A stretch of 14,119 bases of DNA from JAPHTQ01 sp051747405 (GCA_051747405.1 JBNJGC010000062.1:1-14119), one strand, 5' to 3'. Shown: positions 1 to 6,756, counted from the first letter of the stretch. The notes: generated from the sequence alone by a model not told the origin. A program made the numbers and translations.

Positions 1-522
1 GGTAAGCGGGTCTATTTGATGGTTTCGCAGCCGGCGCAGGTGGTGTTGGCGACCGAGACCAAGCTGCAGGTGCCGGGGCGGCCCGAGGCGATGCAGGCGT
101 TCTTTGCCGAGCGCTTTGGTGCCGCGCCGGGTCAGCTTGAGGTGTTCGGTCGCGAGCAGTGGATGGCGCCGGTGGCCAGCGGCTCAAATGCGCCGCAGTC
201 GATGGTGATCTGTCCCTGTTCTACCAGCACCCTCTCTTCAGTGGCTACCGGGGCGAGCAACACCCTGATCGAGCGCGCCGCGGATGTGATGCTCAAGGAG
301 CGGCGTCAGCTCATCATGGTGGTGAGGGAGATGCCGCTGTCGTCGATCCACCTGGAGCATATGCTCAAGCTGGCGCAACTGGGGGTGACGATCATGCCCG
401 CCAGCCCGGCCTTCTATCACCAGCCGAAGAGCGTGGAGGATATGGTCGATTTCGTGGCGGCGCGGGTGCTGGATCACCTGGGAGTGGCGCAGCAGTTGGC
501 GCCGCGCTGGGGCGAACCGTAG
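1..522 (+). CDS. ubiX: UbiX family flavin prenyltransferase (5' end outside window)
   Basis: UbiX joins a dimethylallyl group to FMN to make prenylated FMN, the cofactor of UbiD-type decarboxylases, including the one in ubiquinone synthesis; it is a soluble dodecameric flavoprotein. The reading frame is open from base 1 and ends with TAG at 520-522, giving 173 residues. The family is about 190-210 residues, so the N-terminal 20-40 residues, including the first FMN-binding loop, lie upstream. Visible family blocks are MVICPCSTSTLSSVATG, LIERAADVMLKERRQL, VVREMPLSSIH with the catalytic-region Arg-Glu, and PASPAFYHQPKSVEDMVDF near the C-terminus. The ATG at 19 and the TTG at 16 are internal codons, not starts. 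The neighbour is convergent and separated by 2 nt. I am confident of the family. UbiX and Pad1-like decarboxylase partners cannot be told apart from sequence alone. Confidence 0.93.
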   Translation, partial: GKRVYLMVSQPAQVVLATETKLQVPGRPEAMQAFFAERFGAAPGQLEVFGREQWMAPVASGSNAPQSMVICPCSTSTLSSVATGASNTLIERAADVMLKERRQLIMVVREMPLSSIHLEHMLKLAQLGVTIMPASPAFYHQPKSVEDMVDFVAARVLDHLGVAQQLAPRWGEP

Positions 523-530
523 CCCTACGG
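517..530. repeat. Small palindrome spanning the stop codons of two convergent genes
   Basis: CCGTAG-CC-CTACGG is a perfect 6-bp inverted repeat with 2 central bases. The TAG of ubiX (520-522) and the TAG of the membrane protein gene (525-527, read on the minus strand) lie in the two arms. No T-run follows on either strand. It may act as a weak bidirectional transcript end, but the stem is too short to be sure. Confidence 0.4.
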
Positions 531-2513
531 CGGCGTTTGCAGCAACAGCACTTTGCCGCCCCAGCCGTCCAGGGTGCTGTCGCGACGGACGGGTTTGCTC
601 TCCAGCGGTAGTTGCAGCGCGCGCAGTCGCTGTAACGGTGTGTCGAATTCGGCGATGGTGCGCGGCGCGGTCACGCCGACTTGTGTCACCGGTTGCAGCC
701 AGGTGACGTTTCCCACCCAGAGGGGTTGCCCGGTCGGCTGTACCCTGTGCCGGCTGGGCCACAGGCGCAGGGTCAGCATCTTGCCCTCTTCTTCAGTGTC
801 GAGTACCCGCAGCAGCGCCTCGTTGTGGCCGTCATGGACCTGTGGCAGCACCGGCATGAGCGGCGTCGGCGTATCGGGGTTGAGCCAGGCGAGCCAGTTC
901 AGCGCCCCCACCTCCGGCGGTTGCCGCCAGCCATACTCATTCAGCCTGCGTGTCAGTGCCTGCAGGGAGCCGGCGTACTGCAGGTTTAGCGGGTGGTTGC
1001 TGTAACCGCGCAGATCGCCGCGGTGGATGGGGAGCTCTCGCCAGCCCTCTTGCCACCAATCGGCCAGCGTCATGGGTTCGCTCTCCCGTTGCACACTGTA
1101 GCGCTGCAGGGTCTGCTGGTGGCTGTACACCCCGTGCCAGAATCCGCTCAGGCTGAGGGTCAGCAGCGCCACCAGCGCCAGCTGCCCCGGGGCCAGCCGC
1201 TCGCCCGGGTGGCTACGGTAGCCTAGCCCCAGCAGAGCGATCCAGGCCACTCCCAGTGTCAGTGCCCCCATCACCCCGGAGAGGGTGGATGCCCCCAGAT
1301 AGAGTCGCGCCAGGGCGAGTCCCAGCAGGAGTATCGCGGCCACGGCGTAGATGCGCCAGCGCCGCTGCTGCTGGGTAAACTCCCGGGCAATCAGTACCGC
1401 CAGAAAGCCGTAGATGGCCACCGCTGCCAGCAATTGACCGCTGCGCAACGGTACAGTGGGGGGATCCGGTGTGGTCGGCGCCAGCCACAGCAGATTGAGG
1501 CTGAGCAGGGCGCCCAGGCCTGCCGCCGCCAGCCAGTGGTGCAGGGCGTGCCGGTGGTTATGGCGCCACAGCCAGGCGCTGATGACCAGCGCCACGGGCA
1601 GCAGCACCTGCCACTCCCCCAGCAGGACGACGGCGGCGGAAAGGTTGTCCACGGGCGGTGTGCGCAGTGTTTCGGTGGCGTTGAGCAGGTAGTTGTCGAG
1701 GTGAAACAGCAGCCCCTCCTGGCCGCTGGCGTGGGCCACCAAGGCAAACAGGGTGGAGGTGGCGAGCAGCAGCAACGCCAGCAGGGTCAGGCCTCGGGCC
1801 TCGGGCTGCTCCGGGTCGAGCAAAGAGGCGGGGATCCGCCCGGCCAGCGGGTGGCGTCGGGTCCAGGCCAAGGTGTGCTGCAATAGCGGGTAGGCGTGGC
1901 GGTGCAGGCGGTTAAACAGCATCCGCAATAGCCACAGGGCGACGAACAGTGTCCCAAACAGAGTGGCGAGTACCACCGCCAGACGCGAGGCGACCTCCGA
2001 GGCGAGCCCCAGAGAGGTGGCGAAGAGCATACCGGGGAGTAGGTAGGCCGGTGCCCAGAGCAGAGCGGAGAGAATGTTGAAGGCGAGGAAGCGCCGCGTC
2101 GGCATCTCCAACATGCCGGCGACGGCGGGGATCACCGGACGAATCGGTCCGATGAAACGTCCAATCAAGATGCTTTTGCCGCCGTGGCGATAGAAAAAAT
2201 CGGTGGCCCCGGCGATCAGCTCCGGGTGGTTCCGTAGCGGCCAGAGCCGCTTTATCTGCATGTGGTAGCGTCGCCCGAGCCAGAAGCTGACGCCGTCGCC
2301 GGCGATAGCGCCGGCGGCGGCCCAGCCCAGCGTGCTCCACAGTGGCAGGCTGCCGCCGCCCATCAGTGCGCCGATGGCAAACATCATCGCGGCCCCGGGT
2401 AGCACCAGCCCGACCAGCGCCAGCGATTCGAGAAAGGCGACCAGAAAGACCCCTACGCCCGCCCAGGCGGGGTTGGCGCTGATCCAGGCCAAGACCACTG
2501 AGACCGTTTCCAT
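525..2513 (-). CDS. DedA/VTT – PAP2-like – LssY_C fusion membrane protein
   Basis: This is a 662-residue inner-membrane protein with three parts. Residues about 15-195 are a DedA/VTT domain: E29, LPG at 38-40, GDGVSFWLGRR at 72-82, and the signature GRFIGPIRPVIPAVAGMLEM at 118-137 with Arg119 and Arg125. Residues about 240-430 are a multi-pass segment aligning with PAP2 phosphatases. Residues about 470-662 are a soluble LssY_C-like domain (ADWWQEGWRELPIHRGDL and later). DedA proteins act as lipid scramblases or flippases needed for envelope homeostasis. LssY is named for a gene in a Legionella secretion locus and its role is unknown. The PAP2 segment lacks the catalytic motifs: PSGH reads RSGQ at 357-360, and in the third motif His and Asp are replaced by Ser409 and Gly413. 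The ATG at 2513 directly precedes the first hydrophobic segment, although the Shine-Dalgarno site is weak. The gene is divergent from 2620 and convergent with ubiX. An envelope role is likely; the substrate is unknown. Confidence 0.88.
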   Translation of the reverse strand: METVSVVLAWISANPAWAGVGVFLVAFLESLALVGLVLPGAAMMFAIGALMGGGSLPLWSTLGWAAAGAIAGDGVSFWLGRRYHMQIKRLWPLRNHPELIAGATDFFYRHGGKSILIGRFIGPIRPVIPAVAGMLEMPTRRFLAFNILSALLWAPAYLLPGMLFATSLGLASEVASRLAVVLATLFGTLFVALWLLRMLFNRLHRHAYPLLQHTLAWTRRHPLAGRIPASLLDPEQPEARGLTLLALLLLATSTLFALVAHASGQEGLLFHLDNYLLNATETLRTPPVDNLSAAVVLLGEWQVLLPVALVISAWLWRHNHRHALHHWLAAAGLGALLSLNLLWLAPTTPDPPTVPLRSGQLLAAVAIYGFLAVLIAREFTQQQRRWRIYAVAAILLLGLALARLYLGASTLSGVMGALTLGVAWIALLGLGYRSHPGERLAPGQLALVALLTLSLSGFWHGVYSHQQTLQRYSVQRESEPMTLADWWQEGWRELPIHRGDLRGYSNHPLNLQYAGSLQALTRRLNEYGWRQPPEVGALNWLAWLNPDTPTPLMPVLPQVHDGHNEALLRVLDTEEEGKMLTLRLWPSRHRVQPTGQPLWVGNVTWLQPVTQVGVTAPRTIAEFDTPLQRLRALQLPLESKPVRRDSTLDGWGGKVLLLQTPP

Positions 2514-2556
2514 GCCGCCATTCTACAACCGGTATTCGCTATGCGGGGCAATTTTC

Positions 2557-2584
2557 TTGCAAATTCCGACCAAATTGCTAAGAT
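2557..2584 (+). promoter_or_regulatory. Possible sigma-70 promoter for the small gene at 2620
   Basis: In the AT-rich divergent spacer, TTGCAA (2557-2562) and TAAGAT (2579-2584) are 16 nt apart. Each matches the sigma-70 consensus at 4 of 6 positions. Transcription would start about 30 nt before the ATG at 2620. The call rests on the pattern alone, in one of the few AT-rich stretches of the window. Confidence 0.3.
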
Positions 2585-2619
2585 ATCGCAATTCTTTAGT
2601 TTAACAGTATGGTATTCGT

Positions 2620-2850
2620 ATGGAGTATCTCCAGTTTCATACCCAAGAGATGCCCCACCTGTCAGAGAGCGGTGCCCGCTATGTGGTGGTGGCGATCTGC
2701 GGTGACTGGCGCGATGGTGAGGTGACCAACTATGCGGTCAACATCCCGAAGTTGCAGCGAGTGCTGCGCAAGCGGTTTATGAATCGGTTGGATGGCCTGC
2801 CGAGTAGCGAACCGGTGCTGGGGAGGAGTGGCGGCAAGCTACCGGCTTAG
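2620..2850 (+). CDS. Small uncharacterised protein, 76 residues
   Basis: I do not recognise this protein. It starts at ATG 2620, with no clear Shine-Dalgarno site (upstream TATTCGT), and ends with TAG at 2848-2850. It has no signal peptide or membrane segment. A hydrophobic strand, ARYVVVAICGDW (residues 19-30), is followed by a basic, probably helical stretch, IPKLQRVLRKRFMNRL (42-57), and a Gly/Ser-rich tail. Support for it being real: it is the only sensible frame in a gap of more than 330 bp between two well-supported genes, its own AT-rich upstream region carries a possible promoter, and it ends within 4 nt of the convergent GGDEF gene. The basic helix could bind nucleic acid or a partner, but that is a guess. 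The chance that it is not coding is real. Confidence 0.55.
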   Translation: MEYLQFHTQEMPHLSESGARYVVVAICGDWRDGEVTNYAVNIPKLQRVLRKRFMNRLDGLPSSEPVLGRSGGKLPA

Positions 2851-3467
2851 ATGTGATTCGGGCTGTGGCTGCGGATGCTGTTACGTCCCGCCGCCTTGGC
2901 CTGGTACATCGCCCGGTCTGCAGCATCGATCAGGGCCTCCAGGCTGGTAAGCGCGCCACTCTGCTCAGCGATACCGATGCTGACGCTACAGTGACGAACC
3001 TGCCCCTGGGGTGTAGCCAGGCCTCTTGCTTCGACCTTCTGCCGGATCCGCTCTGCCACAATGCTCGCCTCGCGGGCGCCGGTCTCGGGCAAGGTTACCG
3101 CAAACTCCTCCCCGCCGTAGCGACCGAAGATGTCGGTCTCACGCAGATTCTCCTGACATAGCTCGGCGATGGTGCGCAGCGCCTCATCGCCGAAGGCGTG
3201 ACCATGCTCGTCGTTCAGTACCTTGAAGTGGTCCAGGTCGATCAACAACAGGCTGAGGGGTCGACCGTGGCGCCTCGCCAGACTAAATTGGCGGCGGGAG
3301 AGGTCAAAGAAGTGGTTGCGTCGTAGCGCACCGGTCAGGTCGTCATGGGTAGCCTGGTGTTGCAGGCTCTGGTAACGGTTCTCCAGCTGTTGGACCGTAT
3401 CGGTCAACTCGCTAATGGTGTCACAGCTTTTGCACAGCGGCAGGGGTGGGGGGGTGATGGGTTTCAT
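2847..3467 (-). CDS. GGDEF-domain diguanylate cyclase, 206 residues
   Basis: It makes the second messenger cyclic di-GMP from two GTP. The GGDEF domain covers residues about 39-203: HDDLTGALRRNHFF at 41-54, IDLDHFKVLNDEHGH at 76-90 with metal-ligand Asp77, and the active-site motif GGEEF at 118-122 preceded by Arg-Tyr. The inhibitory I-site RxxD is present as RETD (109-112), five residues before GGEEF, so product inhibition is expected. There is no membrane segment. The N-terminal 38 residues hold a proline-rich start, a CxxC pair (Cys12, Cys15) and a short predicted coiled coil (18-38), which could dimerise the enzyme. AGGA lies only 1 nt before the ATG, unusually close, so the start is less certain than the domain. 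Its stop overlaps that of the gene at 2620 by 4 nt, on opposite strands. No sensor domain is fused to it, so its input signal is unknown. Confidence 0.93.
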   Translation of the reverse strand: MKPITPPPLPLCKSCDTISELTDTVQQLENRYQSLQHQATHDDLTGALRRNHFFDLSRRQFSLARRHGRPLSLLLIDLDHFKVLNDEHGHAFGDEALRTIAELCQENLRETDIFGRYGGEEFAVTLPETGAREASIVAERIRQKVEARGLATPQGQVRHCSVSIGIAEQSGALTSLEALIDAADRAMYQAKAAGRNSIRSHSPNHI

Positions 3468-3528
3468 GTCCTTTAAACCTATTTATCCATGAGCCTTTTG
3501 CTCCCGGGACGGGCCGGTATGCTTTGTA

Positions 3529-3555
3529 GAGGGTTGCCCAGGTTGGGCAACCCTC
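3529..3555. terminator. Strong hairpin downstream of hemL
   Basis: An 11-bp perfect stem (GAGGGTTGCCC / GGGCAACCCTC) with a 5-nt loop sits about 30 nt past the hemL stop and about 60 nt before the GGDEF start on the same strand. There is no U-tract on either strand, so it is not a canonical intrinsic terminator. It may end the hemL transcript, protect its 3' end, or separate hemL expression from the GGDEF gene. Confidence 0.45.
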
Positions 3556-3583
3556 GAAGTATACCACTATCGAACGGTGGCGG

Positions 3584-4867
3584 TTAAAGGCTCTGCAGTA
3601 CCCTGCCCGCGGCGGCGATGGTCTCGTCGATGTCGGCATCGCTGTGGGCGGCGGAGACGAAGCCCGCCTCGAAGGCGGAGGGGGCCAGATAAACCCCTTC
3701 GTTGAGCATGCCGTGGAAGAAGAGCTTGAAGCGGTCGGCATCGCACTTCTCCACCGCCTGGGCGAAGGAGGTGATCTTATCCTCCTCGGTGAAGAACAGG
3801 CCGAACATGCCGCCGGCGTGGTTTTCGCTCATCGGGATGCCCGCCTTTTTCGCCTCGGCCATGATGCCGCTGACCAGCTTCTCCACCCTGGCGCCGATCC
3901 CTTCGTAGAAGTCCGGCGCGGAGGCGAGCTTGAGGGTGGTCAGACCTGCCGCCATCGCCACCGGATTACCGGAGAGGGTGCCGGCCTGATAGACCGGGCC
4001 GAGCGGGGATATGTGCTCCATGATCTCGCGCTTGCCGCCGAAGGCGCCCACCGGCATGCCGCCGCCAACCACCTTGCCCAGGGTGGTCATGTCGGGCTTG
4101 ACGCCGTAGTGGGCTTGGGCACCGCCGAGGGCGACACGGAAACCGGTCATCACCTCATCGAAGATCAGCACACTGCCATACTCATCGCACACCTCACGCA
4201 GCCCTTCGAGGAAGCCGGGGACCGGCGGGATGCAGTTCATGTTACCCGCGACCGGCTCGACGATGATGCAGGCCACCTGACCGCCGATGTGGCTGAACGC
4301 CTCCTTCACCTTTTCGATATCGTTGAACGGCAGGGTCACGGTGTGCTCGGCCAGCGCCGCCGGCACGCCGGGGGAGTTGGGTACGCCGAGGGTCAGGGCG
4401 CCGGAGCCGGCCTTCACCAGCAATGAGTCGGAGTGGCCGTGATAGCAGCCCTCGAATTTGACGATCTTGTCGCGACCGGTATAGCCGCGGGCCAGGCGGA
4501 TGGCGCTCATGGTCGCCTCGGTGCCGGAGCTGACCATGCGCACCATGTCCATCGAGGGGACCAGCTGGCACAGCAGGTCGGCCATCTCGGTCTCGATCAC
4601 CGTGGGGGCGCCGAAGGAGAGGCCGCTGGCGGCGATATCCTGTACCGCCTTGATGACGTCCGGGTGGGAGTGGCCGGCGACCATCGGTCCCCAGGAGGCG
4701 ACGTAGTCGATATATTTTTTATCGGACTCGGACCAGAGGTAGGCCCCTTCACCCTTCTTGAAGAAGATCGGCTCGCCGCCGACGCCCTTGAAGGCCCGTA
4801 CCGGGGAGTTGACCCCGCCGGGGATGTGTTTCTTGGCGGCTTCAAAAAGTTCGTGTGAATGCGGCAT
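3584..4867 (-). CDS. hemL: Glutamate-1-semialdehyde 2,1-aminomutase
   Basis: This PLP enzyme converts glutamate-1-semialdehyde to 5-aminolevulinate, the last step of the C5 route to haem and other tetrapyrroles; it works as a cytoplasmic dimer with HemA. At 427 residues it has the normal family length. Visible features are IPGGVNSPVRAFKGVGG (15-31), SSGTEATMSAIRLARGYTGR (113-132) that binds the PLP phosphate, the glycine-rich GCYHGHSDSLL (140-150), FDEVMTGFR with Asp237 that contacts the PLP ring nitrogen, and TTLGKVVGGGMPVGAFGG (261-278) with Schiff-base Lys265. The ATG at 4867 is chosen because MPHSHELFEAAKKHIPGG matches the usual N-terminus. The upstream base run is lost in the N gap after 3 more bases, so its ribosome site cannot be seen. 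It follows thiE on the same strand, as in Pseudomonas, where thiD, thiE and hemL are neighbours. Confidence 0.97.
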   Translation of the reverse strand: MPHSHELFEAAKKHIPGGVNSPVRAFKGVGGEPIFFKKGEGAYLWSESDKKYIDYVASWGPMVAGHSHPDVIKAVQDIAASGLSFGAPTVIETEMADLLCQLVPSMDMVRMVSSGTEATMSAIRLARGYTGRDKIVKFEGCYHGHSDSLLVKAGSGALTLGVPNSPGVPAALAEHTVTLPFNDIEKVKEAFSHIGGQVACIIVEPVAGNMNCIPPVPGFLEGLREVCDEYGSVLIFDEVMTGFRVALGGAQAHYGVKPDMTTLGKVVGGGMPVGAFGGKREIMEHISPLGPVYQAGTLSGNPVAMAAGLTTLKLASAPDFYEGIGARVEKLVSGIMAEAKKAGIPMSENHAGGMFGLFFTEEDKITSFAQAVEKCDADRFKLFFHGMLNEGVYLAPSAFEAGFVSAAHSDADIDETIAAAGRVLQSL

Positions 4868-4870
4868 GGT

Positions 4871-4970
4871 NNNNNNNNNNNNNNNNNNNNNNNNNNNNNN
4901 NNNNNNNNNNNNNNNNNNNNNNNNNNNNNNNNNNNNNNNNNNNNNNNNNNNNNNNNNNNNNNNNNNNNNN
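4871..4970. other. Assembly gap (100 N)
   Basis: Exactly 100 N separate the C-terminal end of thiE from the hemL start. A round 100 is the usual placeholder for a gap of unknown size, so the true distance is not known. ThiE should need only a few more residues and HemL is complete, so a normal operon would need only a short true gap. Frames read through the N run are meaningless. Confidence 0.97.
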
Positions 4971-5584
4971 CTGATCTTTTCGGCGGCGCCGAGGATGTCG
5001 GCCTGGCCGAAGACGCCGTTGATCACGGCGAGCATGTCGGCACCGGCCTCGACCAGTGGTGCGCCATTGTCGGCGGTGATGCCGCCGATGGCAACCACCG
5101 GGATGGAGAGCTTCTGTTTGGCCTCGTGGATCAGCGCCGCCTCGGCCTTGAGTGCGTTGGGCTTGGTCGGCGAGGGGTGGAAGCTGCCGAAGGCGACGTA
5201 GTCGGCGCCGGCCCGCTCCGCCTCAATGGCGCGGTCGAGGTCGTTGTAGCAGGAGACGCCGATGATGCCGTTGGGAGGCAGTCTACGGCGTGCCTCGGCG
5301 ATGTCGCCATCGTCCTTGCCCAGGTGGACCCCCTTGGCCATGACGCTGAGCGCCAGCTCCACATCATCATTAATGATCAGCGGGATGCCGAGAGGACGGC
5401 AGAGGTTGCTGAGATCCGCCGCCTCCCACTGGCGGCGCATCTCGTCATCGCCCTTGTCGCGGTACTGGATCATCACCGCACCGCCCTGGATCGCCAGTGC
5501 CACGGCCTCGACCATGCGCTCGGGGGAGAGCAGCTTGCTGTCGGTGATGGCGTAGAGTCCGCGTGGCAGTTGTCGTGTGGTCAT
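4971..5584 (-). CDS. thiE: Thiamine-phosphate synthase (3' end in the gap)
   Basis: ThiE joins hydroxymethylpyrimidine diphosphate to the thiazole phosphate to give thiamine phosphate. It is a cytoplasmic TIM-barrel enzyme. The 204 visible residues carry the family blocks in order: LYAITD (10-15), QYRDK (40-44) and INDD (71-74) for the pyrophosphate and magnesium, KGVHLGKDDGD (84-94), the GVSCYN loop (109-114), YVAFGSFHPSPTK (129-141), VVAIGGIT (163-170) and GADMLAVINGVFG (181-193). Family members are about 205-215 residues, so only a few C-terminal residues and the stop are missing. The ATG at 5584 is preceded by a good Shine-Dalgarno site (GAGGAGA at 5589-5595, 4 nt spacer). It lies between thiD and hemL on the same strand, 130 nt after the thiD stop. 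An apparent fusion with HemL is an artefact of the N run. Confidence 0.96.
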
Positions 5585-5661
5585 AAAATCTCCTCAATCG
5601 AAGGCACTGGCGAAAGCACTGGCTACTCGCCCCGTCCGGCAGGCTATTTTCACCGCTCAGG

Positions 5662-5676
5662 CGCGAAGGCGCAAAG
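5662..5676. repeat. CGCRAAG repeat pair in the thiD-thiE spacer
   Basis: CGCGAAG followed by GCGCAAAG forms two adjacent copies of the same short unit that is arrayed on both sides of the thiD promoter region (6534-6756). The rest of the 130-nt spacer shows only a GCACTGGC direct repeat of 12-nt period just upstream of thiE. I see no riboswitch there. Confidence 0.5.
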
Positions 5677-5714
5677 ATGTGATGGTCGGCATGACAAAAC
5701 CGTTGCGGAGCGTA

Positions 5715-6518
5715 TTAGCCGTCACTTTCACCGCGCGCCCAGAACAGGCGGTTGGGGTGGTATTGGCCGAGCCCCAGGCGGAAGCCGCTGTTGAGCGCCT
5801 CCCAGGTGTACTCCTGCGCCTCGTGGATGGCGGTGAACGGCTCCAGCCCCTGCGCCAGCAGACCGGCGATGGCGGAGGCGAGGGTGCAGCCGGAGCCGTG
5901 GTAGCTGTGCGGCAGGCGGTCCCAGGAGAAGCTCTCCAGCAGGCGGTGGTTGCCGTAGAGACGGTTGTCCACCCGCTCGCTGTTCTCGTGGGTGCCGGTA
6001 ATCAGCACCAGTTCGCAGCCGTCGTCGAGCAGCTCCTGGGCGCAGGCATCCAGTGTGTCTGCCTCGGGGGCCAGGGCGCGCGCCTCTTCGCTGTTGGGGG
6101 TGAGTACCGTGGCCAGCGGGAACAGCAGTTCGCGCATCGCCGCCTGCATCTCGTCACCGGAGAGGTGGGTGCCGCCGCCGGCGCGCAGAATGGGGTCGAG
6201 CACCACGGGGATCTCGGGGTAGTCGTGGAGGAGGGTGTGGATCACCTCGATGATTTCCACGCTGCCGGTGAGGCCAATCTTGAAGGCCGCCACCGGCATA
6301 TCCTCCAGCACGGCGCGCGCCTGCTCCACCACCAGCGCAGGTTCGGTAGGCACGATGCGCTGCACGTTCTGCGTGTCCTGCACCGTCAGCGCCGTGATCA
6401 CCGGCGCCGCCTGTGCGCCCATGCTGGCCACCGCCTCGATATCGGCCTGAATGCCGGCCCCGCCGGTGGGGTCGTTGCCGGCAAAGCTCATTACCACGGG
6501 AATCTTGTATTGGTTCAT
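5715..6518 (-). CDS. thiD: Hydroxymethylpyrimidine / phosphomethylpyrimidine kinase
   Basis: ThiD phosphorylates the thiamine pyrimidine precursor twice, producing the diphosphate that ThiE uses next. At 267 residues it is a standard-length ribokinase-fold enzyme of the cytoplasm. Visible features are the N-terminal MSFAGNDPTGGAGIQADIEA (10-29), FKIGLTGS (79-86), VVLDPILRAGGG (104-115), LTPNSEEARAL (139-149), LITGTHE (172-178), and the anion-hole and catalytic-base motif HGSGCTLASAIAGLLAQG (209-226), whose Cys lies in the conserved GSGC turn. The start at 6518 (MNQYKIPVV) gives the usual spacing to the FAGxDPxGGAG block, although no Shine-Dalgarno site is evident. It leads toward thiE, with 130 nt between, and lies 243 nt downstream of the aldolase gene. 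No THI-box (CTGAGA core) is visible upstream, so TPP riboswitch control is not supported here. Confidence 0.96.
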   Translation of the reverse strand: MNQYKIPVVMSFAGNDPTGGAGIQADIEAVASMGAQAAPVITALTVQDTQNVQRIVPTEPALVVEQARAVLEDMPVAAFKIGLTGSVEIIEVIHTLLHDYPEIPVVLDPILRAGGGTHLSGDEMQAAMRELLFPLATVLTPNSEEARALAPEADTLDACAQELLDDGCELVLITGTHENSERVDNRLYGNHRLLESFSWDRLPHSYHGSGCTLASAIAGLLAQGLEPFTAIHEAQEYTWEALNSGFRLGLGQYHPNRLFWARGESDG

Positions 6519-6533
6519 AGAATAAAAGCTTTA

Positions 6534-6756
6534 ACGCAAAGGGCCGCTCACTGGCATCCTGCCATCGCGGCACTTGTGCGTCCATGCACGTCGCGCTATG
6601 ACGCAAAGGCCGCAAAGGGAAGCAGGTCTCGATAAACCTTGCCACCTGTGTGTGCCGACGGAAAAGTTATATCACGATAACCGGGAACGGCAGCAATTAA
6701 CAAAACAGCCATCATTAAGTTCTTTGCGTCCTTCGCGTCTTTGCGCCTTTGCGTTG
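6534..6756. repeat. Arrays of CGCAAAG-type units, in opposite orientation, flanking an AT-rich segment
   Basis: In the 243-nt spacer between the aldolase gene and thiD, plus-strand ACGCAAAGGG (6534-6543) and ACGCAAAGGCCGCAAAGGG (6601-6619) face four units in the other orientation at 6723-6756 (CTTTGCGT, CCTTCGCGT, CTTTGCGC, CTTTGCGTT). Between the two 6534 and 6601 pieces lies a 57-nt stretch with small hairpins (TGGCA-TCC-TGCCA and GTGC-GTCCAT-GCAC), which looks like one repeat placed inside another. The inner 6620-6722 stretch is AT-rich and could hold the thiD promoter on the minus strand (TTGCTG, 19 nt, TATAAC). Repeats of this type are, from memory, common between genes in Proteobacteria. 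Confidence 0.6.

Noticed and set aside
3644..4426. A 260-residue plus-strand reading frame opposite hemL
   Set aside because: Same reason: the antisense shadow of a strongly conserved gene, without domain or ribosome site.
3584..5584. A 666-residue ThiE-HemL fusion protein
   Set aside because: The frame continues only because the 100 N are read as open. HemL has its own normal ATG N-terminus at 4867 and ThiE is nearly complete before the gap.
5577..6635. A 352-residue plus-strand reading frame opposite thiD
   Set aside because: It is a shadow in GC-rich DNA: composition is odd (runs of His, Gly, Arg, Val), there is no recognisable family, and thiD on the other strand is clear.
6723..6756. 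A CRISPR array
   Set aside because: The units are 7-9 nt and directly adjacent, with no spacers and no cas gene in the window.
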